A stretch of DNA of 23,198 nucleotides from Rhodospirillaceae bacterium (lineage in GTDB: Bacteria > Pseudomonadota > Alphaproteobacteria > UBA11136): the NCBI GenBank assembly GCA_002686135.1, contig NZAO01000016.1, positions 1 to 23,198 on the forward strand, read 5' to 3'. The position numbers were made by a program, and so were the translations under genes. The notes under the pieces were generated by a model. That model ran no database searches. It saw only the letters and a list, made by a program, of their open reading frames with translations, and was not told the origin of the DNA. Positions 7,786 to 15,615 of this stretch are shown one piece after another. The number at the start of each line of letters is the position of its first letter. The first letter of the stretch is position 1.

Positions 7786-9771
7786 ATGGATGTCTGTCTG
7801 GTGAATATGCCCATCGCCGCCGTACAGCGGCCTTCCCTAGCGCTGGGACTGCTCAGCGCGGTGCTGGAGCGGGACGGCATTTCAACCAAAATCCTCTATC
7901 CTGATTTGTGGTTCGCCGAGTATTTCGGCCTGCGCTTCTATCGCCAGCTCTACCAGAGCCGGCCCGAGGACCTGCTCACCGAATGGCTGTTCGCGGGCAC
8001 CGCCTTCCCCGATTTTGAGCCCGACCACGACCGCTTTTTCGAGCGCCTGTTCGCGCGTAACGAAAAAATTTGCCGCCAGGAAGGCCCCGAAGCCTTCAAG
8101 GAGATGATGCTGGAAGGTCGGGAAAAGGCCTCCGACTTCATCGACTGGGTGGCCCGCGAGGTGCTTGCTTCCAGCCCCCGTATCGTCGGCTGCACTTCCA
8201 TGTTCCAACAGCATGTGGCGGCGCTGGCCCTGTTGCGGCGTCTCCGCGAAAGCGACCCCTCGGTAGCCACCATGATGGGCGGCCCCAACTGTGAGACAAC
8301 AATGGGAAAGACCACGCACCAAACCTTTCCCTGGGTCGACTTTCTGGTCTCCGGCGAGGCCGACGCCTTCATCGCGCCCCTGTGCCGCGAAATTCTGGAC
8401 AGGGGGCGTGAGGCAGACCCCAGCCACCTTTCCGACGGCATTTTCACCCCCGTCCACCGCGAAACCGGCTATCCCGTCTCCGCCCATTCCCTTGACGGTC
8501 TGCCGCGGGCCACCTCGGCCTCGCTGGAGGGTCTGCCACCGCCCGACTATGACGATTATTTCGAGGAACTCTCCGGCAGTCTTTTAAAGAACTGGATCAC
8601 GCCCAATCTGCTTATCGAGGCCTCGCGGGGATGCTGGTGGGGAGAGAAACACCACTGCACCTTCTGTGGCTTGAACGGCGAGGGCATGGTCTACCGCTCG
8701 AAATCCGCCGATCAGGTGCATGGAGAAATCGACACCCTGGTGAAAAAATACAAGATCACCAATATTGAGGCCGTGGATAACATCCTGAGGACGGATTACT
8801 TCGCCACCCTGCTGCCCAAGCTCGAAGACTCGTCTGAAGACTATCTCTTTTTCTTCGAAACCAAATCCAATCTCAAACGCGCACAAATTCAGCAATTGTG
8901 GCGTTCGGGGGCGCGCTACATCCAGCCCGGCATCGAAAGCCTGGATAGCCGTGTGCTGAAACTCATGCGCAAGGGCGCCCAGGCCTGGCAGAACGTCCAG
9001 CTCCTGAAGGACTGCCGCCAGAACGGGATCTGGGTGTTCTGGAGCATGATTGTCGGATTCCCCGGAGAGGAAGACGAATGGTACGCGAAAATGGCCGAGA
9101 TTATCCCCCTGCTGACCCATCTCCAGCCCGGCGGCTTCATCGGCCTTCGTTACGACCGCTTCAGCCCCTACGCCAACGACCCAGGGGCCTTCGGTCTCGA
9201 ACTCACCCCTTCGGAGCTTTACCCCTACGTCTATCCCCTCTCTGAGGAAGAGATCGCCAACCAAGCCTATTTCTTCATCGAAAAAGACAAGCCCAGCCTC
9301 TTCACAACCCTCACTCAAACGCCCATACTTGGCCGCCCCGGGATCGAAGCCGCCCGCGACGCCTTCCGCAAATGGCGCCGAACTTGGCCCGAAGCCGAAC
9401 TCTGCGCCCGCGAGGTGGATGGGGAGATCCAGCTGCGCGACACCCGTCCCTGCGCAAACCGGCTAATTCACCGTCTTTCCGGGACCGACCGCCTGGTACT
9501 GGAAGCCTGCGACACGGCTCCCACCCAGGCCAAACTCCTCCAGACGCTTGCCAAGGACGCCACCCCAGAGGATATCACGGAAGCCCTTGCCCGGCTTATA
9601 GACAATAAATTTATTCTCAAACTCGATGGCCGCTTGGTCTCGCTGGTATTGGACGAACCCATGGAATCCCTGCCCTCCGAAAAGCACTTACCTTTTGGCG
9701 CGGTGATACCTCCGCAATCCATCCCGCAAAAAGATGACGAGGACGAGGACCAGTCCCGAAAAGTGGCGTAA
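7786..9771 (+). CDS. B12-dependent radical SAM RiPP C-methyltransferase
   Basis: The 661 aa enzyme is predicted to methylate unactivated carbons, such as Val or Thr side chains, in the core peptide. The N-terminal part (about residues 1-200) looks like a cobalamin-binding Rossmann domain (VNMPIAAVQRPSLALGLLSAVL, later MMGGPNCE and LVSGEAD). The radical SAM domain has the unusual C-x7-C-x2-C motif CWWGEKHHCTFCG (Cys283, Cys291, Cys294), diagnostic of the RiPP-maturation radical SAM protein 1 family. The C-terminal about 150 residues resemble a winged-helix region. The start at 7786 is supported by AGAGAAGG; the frame is open further upstream but overlaps tolC. It follows tolC by 85 bases and precedes the acyltransferase by 6. 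The family call is strong; the methylated positions are unknown. Confidence 0.92.
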   Translation: MDVCLVNMPIAAVQRPSLALGLLSAVLERDGISTKILYPDLWFAEYFGLRFYRQLYQSRPEDLLTEWLFAGTAFPDFEPDHDRFFERLFARNEKICRQEGPEAFKEMMLEGREKASDFIDWVAREVLASSPRIVGCTSMFQQHVAALALLRRLRESDPSVATMMGGPNCETTMGKTTHQTFPWVDFLVSGEADAFIAPLCREILDRGREADPSHLSDGIFTPVHRETGYPVSAHSLDGLPRATSASLEGLPPPDYDDYFEELSGSLLKNWITPNLLIEASRGCWWGEKHHCTFCGLNGEGMVYRSKSADQVHGEIDTLVKKYKITNIEAVDNILRTDYFATLLPKLEDSSEDYLFFFETKSNLKRAQIQQLWRSGARYIQPGIESLDSRVLKLMRKGAQAWQNVQLLKDCRQNGIWVFWSMIVGFPGEEDEWYAKMAEIIPLLTHLQPGGFIGLRYDRFSPYANDPGAFGLELTPSELYPYVYPLSEEEIANQAYFFIEKDKPSLFTTLTQTPILGRPGIEAARDAFRKWRRTWPEAELCAREVDGEIQLRDTRPCANRLIHRLSGTDRLVLEACDTAPTQAKLLQTLAKDATPEDITEALARLIDNKFILKLDGRLVSLVLDEPMESLPSEKHLPFGAVIPPQSIPQKDDEDEDQSRKVA

Positions 9772-9777
9772 CCGTCA

Positions 9778-10929
9778 ATGATCATTCATCGTAAAACAGC
9801 CCGCTTCCGTACGCCCCTGCCACTCGAGTGCGGAAAGTCCCTGCCCCAATTCGAGCTCGCCTATGAAAGCTATGGCGAACTCAACAACGAGCGCAGCAAT
9901 GCCGTGCTTATCTGCCACGGCCTCACGGCAACCCAGAACGCCGCGGGCGTCCCCAAGAACGACAATGGAAAAGAAGCCAAGCCGGGCTGGTGGGATATCG
10001 CCATCGGCCCCGGAAAGCCTATCGATACAAGCCGTTTTTACGTGATCTGTATCAATGTTCCAGGAAGTTTCGGCGGTTCCACCAGCCCTGCCAGCACCAA
10101 TCCCGAAACCGGAAAACCCTATGGCATGACCTTTCCCGTGGTCACCATCACCGACATGGTGGACGCCCAGAAACATCTCGCCGACCGGCTCGGCATCAAA
10201 AAATTCTATGCTATTGCCGGTGGCTGTATGGGCGGATTCCAGGTGCTGGAATGGATGTCACGCTATCCCGGCTGTCTTTCCAGGGCCGTCATCATCAGCA
10301 CCACGCCCCGGGTCTCGGCCCATACCATCGCCCTGTGGTCGGTTCTGCGCGAGGCCATCCGTTCAGACCCGGCTTGGAACAGCGGCGATTATTACGGCGC
10401 CGCCGCCCCCGACAGAGGTATGGGACTGGCCGCCGCCTTCGGCGCCTTGTTCTGGATGAACCGCCAAACCATGGAAAAAAAATTCGGTCTCAGGCCCCTC
10501 GATGAGAAGACACCCGGTTACGGTTTCGAACCCGAATTCGAGGTGGAAGCTTTCCTCAGCCAAGTGAACCAGAACGCCGCGAGAAAGATCGACGCCAATG
10601 CCCTCATTTATCTCACCCGGGCCATGGATTATTTCAACATGACCCGCGGCGGCGTGGAACTGGCATCTCTCTTTGCGGGTGCGCAGTACCACGCCCTGCT
10701 GGTGAGCTATAAATCCGACTGGCGCTATCCGCCGCAAGAGGCCGAGGAAATCCACGAGGCGTTGCGGGCGGCAAGCATCGACTCACGCCATGAGATTCTC
10801 GACAGTCATTTCGGCCACGGCGCCTTCATCTACGACTTCCATGGCCTGGGGCCGGTCGTGCGGGACTTTCTCCACAATCCGGCTCACAGCAAACCCTCCA
10901 GCCCGAAAACATCGGCGGGCATGAAATAA
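9778..10929 (+). CDS. MetX-like acyltransferase with a Cys nucleophile
   Basis: The 383 aa alpha/beta-hydrolase protein resembles homoserine O-acetyltransferase along its whole length: ICHGLTATQNAAG near residue 45, NPETGKPYG near 108, and a C-terminal SDWRYPP and SHFGHGAF. In ordinary MetX the nucleophile elbow reads GGSMGG; here it is GGCMGG, so Cys150 replaces Ser. Asp314 and His347 complete the triad. The conserved GPSS segment is also altered, to SPAS (about residues 104-107). It follows the C-methyltransferase gene by 6 bases. This context and the changed active site suggest it acylates, or otherwise acts on, the peptide (for example a Thr or Ser hydroxyl) instead of making methionine. 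A true MetX role is not excluded. Its 3' end overlaps the convergent methyltransferase gene by 46 bases. Confidence 0.85.
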   Translation: MIIHRKTARFRTPLPLECGKSLPQFELAYESYGELNNERSNAVLICHGLTATQNAAGVPKNDNGKEAKPGWWDIAIGPGKPIDTSRFYVICINVPGSFGGSTSPASTNPETGKPYGMTFPVVTITDMVDAQKHLADRLGIKKFYAIAGGCMGGFQVLEWMSRYPGCLSRAVIISTTPRVSAHTIALWSVLREAIRSDPAWNSGDYYGAAAPDRGMGLAAAFGALFWMNRQTMEKKFGLRPLDEKTPGYGFEPEFEVEAFLSQVNQNAARKIDANALIYLTRAMDYFNMTRGGVELASLFAGAQYHALLVSYKSDWRYPPQEAEEIHEALRAASIDSRHEILDSHFGHGAFIYDFHGLGPVVRDFLHNPAHSKPSSPKTSAGMK

Positions 10930-12485
10930 TCCAGCGACAGCAGCGGACGTCCCACTAGGCCAGTAATAAAATCATGGCTGGAAAGAGCAATGAATCCGGC
11001 CTCCCGCGCTAAATCCCTGTACGGTCCCGCCTCCATCAGGTATTGACAGGAAAACCCGTGACTGGCGTCGAGATAGGCCATGGGATGGTTCCCCACGCGG
11101 GCCGCCGCCAACTCAGGAGCCACCGTATGGGCCTCAATCACCAGCATACCGTGACGCCGGGTCCAGGGCAGCCAGGCACGGAAATGCTCCACCAAATTCT
11201 GCGCCATATCACCTGGCTCTATCAGACCACCCTCCTCATCCACGAACACCCCCGGTGGACCGGGTTCCCGCTGCCGTACGGCCGTCGCGTCACGGGGCGC
11301 TTGATAGCGGCGGTTGTGAATAACTGACTTGCCCACATGCAGGGCTTGGCGGGCATCGATTCCGTGACCAGCCAGGGTTTTCCCCAGTCCATCGGGATCG
11401 CCGACATCCCCGGCCACCACCAGATGGGGAATACCCTCGGCCTCAAGAGCGGCTCGGGTGGTTTGGCTCGCCACCGGATTGTATTCTGTTCCCACCATGA
11501 CCAGGGGAAACTCCGAGAGCGCCTTGCCGCGCCGGGTGCGGGAAGCGATGGCGTGGAACAGTTCCTTCAACAAGGTGCCGTTGCCACAGCCGGTGTCGAT
11601 CACATAGCCGGGCTGTGCCGCCAGTTCCTCGCGGTCGAACAGGGGTAAGGCCAGCTCCAAGAAAGGCCCGGCGCAGACCCGGGTGAACACGGCCCCGCTG
11701 GCTTCGATATCCAGCGCCCGGTCGAGATGGCGTTCGCTGCCGCTCGCGTCCCTCTCCAGAATAGGCGGCATGTCACCGAATAGCATCTCCGGCACACGTG
11801 AAAAGGTGGGGAGATAGGAAAGGGGCATAAAATACTGCGCTGCCATGTCCAGCGCCATCTCGCCTTCACCGCTGAAGATAAACCCCTCTGCTCCCTCTTC
11901 AGCCCATCCCTGCGCCGCCAGCGCCCGCCAGCAGGGTTGCGGCAACACCCCTTTATTCTGAGTATCATTGCCCGTGAGCCTGCGCAGGGCCACCGCCACC
12001 AGCGGACCAGTCACATGCAGCCGAACCCGTTCGCCCATGGTCTCCCCAGCCCCAGGGAGACTGGCAGACAACCGATGGAGTGCCGTCTCCCACAGTTCGC
12101 AGGCATCCTCATCGGCGTTTCCCGCAAGCAGGGCCATGGCGGCAGTTAGTAAGCCTGGGAACCCGTCATAGGCGGCAAGAAAAGGCAGCCATGCCCGCCC
12201 CTCCTCGCTCAGGGATGCCCGCGCCGTCTCTCCGCCACCACTCCTCTTCACCAGTCCCTGTGAAGCCAACAGCCAGACCGCGAGATGCAGAAAACCGCGC
12301 CGTGCGCCGTAACGCGTCGCCAGCCCATCCACGGAAAGGGGTTCGGCGGTCCCGGCAAGTTCTGCCAGGATGCCTTTTTCCGCAAGGGCGCAGATGGTGG
12401 CGCCCAAGGCCATACCGTCGATGTTGAAACAGACCTTGCGCCAGAGAACGCGCCCCAGCGCCGCCTTATCCCTATCCGCGGTCAT
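10884..12485 (-). CDS. class I SAM-dependent methyltransferase with large N-terminal helical region
   Basis: The 533 aa protein carries a SAM-binding loop VIDTGCGNGTLL (residues 295-306) and an acidic residue at the end of the next strand (VGTEYNP, about 331-337). The first 290 residues are mostly helical; FNIDGMALGATICALAEKG near residue 20 resembles the winged-helix start of O-methyltransferase-like proteins. The segments LHVGKSVIHNRRY (about 382-394) and MAYLDASHGFSCQYL (about 469-483) recall AprA-type methyltransferases of polyketide pathways, but I hold this link only loosely. ATG 12485 is chosen for its AAGAAGGG ribosome site, 13 codons inside the longest frame. It ends the minus-strand transport block, 61 bases after the ABC gene. 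The substrate is presumably the peptide or a small building block. Confidence 0.75.
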   Translation of the reverse strand: MTADRDKAALGRVLWRKVCFNIDGMALGATICALAEKGILAELAGTAEPLSVDGLATRYGARRGFLHLAVWLLASQGLVKRSGGGETARASLSEEGRAWLPFLAAYDGFPGLLTAAMALLAGNADEDACELWETALHRLSASLPGAGETMGERVRLHVTGPLVAVALRRLTGNDTQNKGVLPQPCWRALAAQGWAEEGAEGFIFSGEGEMALDMAAQYFMPLSYLPTFSRVPEMLFGDMPPILERDASGSERHLDRALDIEASGAVFTRVCAGPFLELALPLFDREELAAQPGYVIDTGCGNGTLLKELFHAIASRTRRGKALSEFPLVMVGTEYNPVASQTTRAALEAEGIPHLVVAGDVGDPDGLGKTLAGHGIDARQALHVGKSVIHNRRYQAPRDATAVRQREPGPPGVFVDEEGGLIEPGDMAQNLVEHFRAWLPWTRRHGMLVIEAHTVAPELAAARVGNHPMAYLDASHGFSCQYLMEAGPYRDLAREAGFIALSSHDFITGLVGRPLLSLDYFMPADVFGLEGLL

Positions 12486-12546
12486 CTGCCCTTCTTTTGT
12501 TTCCGAGACCGATTCGGCATGCAAATTCAGCCTGTGGGTTCCCCCC

Positions 12547-15500
12547 TCAGCTTATCTGACGTCGCGCCATCTCGGCGAAATAGTTGTCCTGATCCATCAA
12601 CTGCTGATATTTTCCGGCCTCGATGACCCGGCCCTTATCGATCACATAGATCATGTCGGCATTGATGATGGTACTAAGCCTGTGGGCGATGACGATACGG
12701 GTGCTGTTGAGGGTATCGAGGCCCTGGCGTACGATCTCCTGGGTCTCGTTGTCTAGGGCGCTGGTGGCCTCGTCGAAAATCAGGATACGTGGCCGATGCA
12801 CCACCGCGCGGGCAATCATCAGGCGTTGGCGCTGGCCTCCGGAAAGGGTTGAGGCCCCCTCCCCAAGATAGGTCTCCATCCCCATAGGCATAGCCTCGAT
12901 GTCCTTGTCGAGACCGGCCAACCGCGACGCCTCCCAGGCGTCGTCGTGGGAAAGATTAGCGCCGGCGGTGATGTTGTGGAACACCGAGCCCGACAACAGG
13001 CGACCATTCTGCAGCACCACGCCGAAATTATGGCGCATGGCCCGCTTGTCAAGATTTGAAATATCCTTGTCGTCGAGAAACACCGAGCCCGCCTCAGGCT
13101 CGTCAAAGCCAAGGATCAGCCGCACCACCGAAGACTTGCCCGCCCCCGACGGCCCCACCAAGGCCACGAACTGGCCCGGCTTGGCCTCGAAAGTCATGCC
13201 GTCGAGAACCAGCGGGCTGTCCTCTTCATAGCGGAACTGCACATCATGGATGGCCAGCCCTCCCGATACTTCTCCCGGGTCTTCGGAGCCTTCCTCGCTT
13301 TCCTGCCTCGCCTCCAGGATCGGCGCCACCCGCTCATAGAGGGGCTTGATATTGATCAACTTGATCAGAACCCCGGTGATGCCGAAGACAGCGGCAAGGA
13401 ACTGTCCGAAGGCCACATGGAAAGACACGAATTTCGCGGTAGGCATGACCTTCTGCAGCTTGCCGCCGGTAATATCTGCCCAGTCCGTGGGCGTGTGATA
13501 AAAGGCCAGTAATTCATGTCCCTGCCAGCCAATGACGAGAATAATCCCGAACACGGCGAAATAATTGAACCCGGCCTTGAAAACGACCAGTGCGTTGTTC
13601 AGATTCTGCATGTAAAAGCTGATGGACTGGAGACGGGCGTAGGGCATGGCCCATTGGGCGAAGGCATTAGGCTCGCTGCCGGTAATGCGCAGTTTCGACA
13701 CTGCGCCCAGCAATTGCATGACGATGCCCTGAAGACGTCCGCTCAAGGCTAGCATTTCGCGGTTTCTTGAAAGCACTTTGCGGGCGAGGACATAGGTAAT
13801 AACACTGTAAATAGTGCAGATGATCACCGTAATGCCCGCCAGCCGCCAGTTGTAATAGGTCATGAGGCCAAGGCTGAAGAGCCCCACCACGCTGTGCATG
13901 AGTGACGCCACCACCGATCCCGACAACAGGCTGCGCATGGAATCTACGCTCTGGGCGCGGTTTGCCAGATCGCCCACTGTATAATCACGGAAGAACGAGG
14001 CCGGAAGCTTCAACAGGCGGTCCCATACCGCAGCTTGTACGTCGTGGGTCATCCTGCCCTCGATACGCAGCATGGAAAGCGACTGCACCAGGGAAAAGGC
14101 CACCATGGACAATCCGGCAATGACGAGAGCCGTCACCATGACGGCGAGCTGACCCAGCTGAGCCTCGGGAATAATGGGGTCCATGATCCAGCCGACGATG
14201 ATGGGTGTGGCCAGGGATAAAAGACCGGCCACCAGAATCATGGAGACAATCAGGCTCCCGTCGCGGCGGCTGCCGCGCAGACCGAACATGAGAATTTCCG
14301 AAGGACACATCTTTTCACCCTGGAAGGGGCGATAGAAATAATGGGCGGAAGCCGAAACGGTGGCGGCGATCTCACGCGTTACTTTTGTTCTGGTTCCCGC
14401 CACCGGATCTACAAGCTCGTATGCCCGCGCCGAGACAGGCAGCAGAGCACAGGGTTTTTCGTCCTCACCTTGGAAGGCGAGTATGGGGCCCTGGTCTACC
14501 CGCCACCATTCCCCTTCTAAAGCAATGGCGCGGGTGAAAAAGCCTGACTGTCTGGCAATAATCTTCAACGGGTCCTTGGCCGCGGCCAGTGGCTCGCGCA
14601 GTTTCTCCTCCGCCGCTATTTCGATCCCGGCCCTGTGGGCAACCGTTTGCGCGGCCGCCACCAGGGGGTCCGCGGACAAATGCAGATCTCCCGGGAAGCC
14701 AGGTTCAAGAACCCCGGCCAGTGCCCGCAGAGAACCCGTAAAGCTGTGTCTGGAGAAAATGCCCTTCTGAATAAAACGATGGGTAAAGGATTTCGAACGT
14801 GCCTCCACACTGCCGGCGAAAACACCAAGAACGCCCCCATGAAGACAGTCCAAGTCATCGGAGAAGTCGCCTTTCTCCAGCCATTGCTCCGTGGTCAGCG
14901 CCGTAAGACTCCCCTCGCCGCCGCAGGTCAGCCAGGAAGCATTGGTGAGGGGAAGAAAGATATCGCCATCGCCAGCGGCGGGAGTGGCTCCGAAAAACGA
15001 CATGGCGCCGCTAGGCGCCGTAATCCAGACCGTGTCATGGGCGGCCTCCACACTGGTTCCCTCGGCAACCGCCGTACTCTCGCCTGGAGATAACAAAACC
15101 GCGTCACCCGGAGGCCGTCCCGGCGCCATACCTTCCAGTAACGGACCGACCCAGCTCTCCACGAGGGTGGCCAATTTGGCCCGCGCCTTTTTATTTCGCG
15201 CTAGTGCATGCAGATCATGGCGGGTGGCCTCGACCAGCCTGGTACCGTTGATGGGCACCGCCAAGAGGCTGCCGGGAGCGGCCGTGTCGGCGATGCCGAA
15301 AACCGCGCCCCCAGCTTCGATCCGCGCCACATGGGTGCGGATACCATGAATTCCTTGTGAGGACTCGGTAGGGCCATCAACCACATAGAACACGTCCACA
15401 CCGCCCTGAAGAAGCAGCCACAGGCGATCCGGCCCGGAAAGAGGGAAGGACGTGTTACTGCCCATGGCCGTAACCTTCCCGTCCACGCCAAGCTCCCGGG

Positions 15501-15615
15501 CCAGACCCGCCGCGGGCTCGGCGTCAATGGCTTCTGGCTCCGGCGCCTGGGCCTTCGCGGCGGTCACCGCCTGCGACAGCCCACCCTTGCCGAAAAGATC
15601 GTCGAGGCCGCTCAT
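12547..15615 (-). CDS. NHLM-type peptide ABC exporter, peptidase-less (ABC2)
   Basis: The 1022 aa protein is a fused permease-ATPase of the NHLM bacteriocin ABC2 type. The N-terminal about 400 residues lack a C39 protease and look instead like a cyclic-nucleotide-binding-type beta barrel (around residues 50-140). A six-helix exporter domain lies at about 450-740. The nucleotide-binding domain has Walker A GPSGAGKSS, the signature LSGGQRQR and Walker B ILIFDEATSAL, followed by an H-loop (IVIAHRLST). It starts within the last codon of the C39 exporter gene (ATGA overlap at 15612-15615), so the two are translationally coupled and probably form a heterodimer or act in sequence. The family usually accompanies Nif11 or nitrile-hydratase-leader precursors, as here. 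Confidence 0.92.
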   Translation of the reverse strand: MSGLDDLFGKGGLSQAVTAAKAQAPEPEAIDAEPAAGLARELGVDGKVTAMGSNTSFPLSGPDRLWLLLQGGVDVFYVVDGPTESSQGIHGIRTHVARIEAGGAVFGIADTAAPGSLLAVPINGTRLVEATRHDLHALARNKKARAKLATLVESWVGPLLEGMAPGRPPGDAVLLSPGESTAVAEGTSVEAAHDTVWITAPSGAMSFFGATPAAGDGDIFLPLTNASWLTCGGEGSLTALTTEQWLEKGDFSDDLDCLHGGVLGVFAGSVEARSKSFTHRFIQKGIFSRHSFTGSLRALAGVLEPGFPGDLHLSADPLVAAAQTVAHRAGIEIAAEEKLREPLAAAKDPLKIIARQSGFFTRAIALEGEWWRVDQGPILAFQGEDEKPCALLPVSARAYELVDPVAGTRTKVTREIAATVSASAHYFYRPFQGEKMCPSEILMFGLRGSRRDGSLIVSMILVAGLLSLATPIIVGWIMDPIIPEAQLGQLAVMVTALVIAGLSMVAFSLVQSLSMLRIEGRMTHDVQAAVWDRLLKLPASFFRDYTVGDLANRAQSVDSMRSLLSGSVVASLMHSVVGLFSLGLMTYYNWRLAGITVIICTIYSVITYVLARKVLSRNREMLALSGRLQGIVMQLLGAVSKLRITGSEPNAFAQWAMPYARLQSISFYMQNLNNALVVFKAGFNYFAVFGIILVIGWQGHELLAFYHTPTDWADITGGKLQKVMPTAKFVSFHVAFGQFLAAVFGITGVLIKLINIKPLYERVAPILEARQESEEGSEDPGEVSGGLAIHDVQFRYEEDSPLVLDGMTFEAKPGQFVALVGPSGAGKSSVVRLILGFDEPEAGSVFLDDKDISNLDKRAMRHNFGVVLQNGRLLSGSVFHNITAGANLSHDDAWEASRLAGLDKDIEAMPMGMETYLGEGASTLSGGQRQRLMIARAVVHRPRILIFDEATSALDNETQEIVRQGLDTLNSTRIVIAHRLSTIINADMIYVIDKGRVIEAGKYQQLMDQDNYFAEMARRQIS

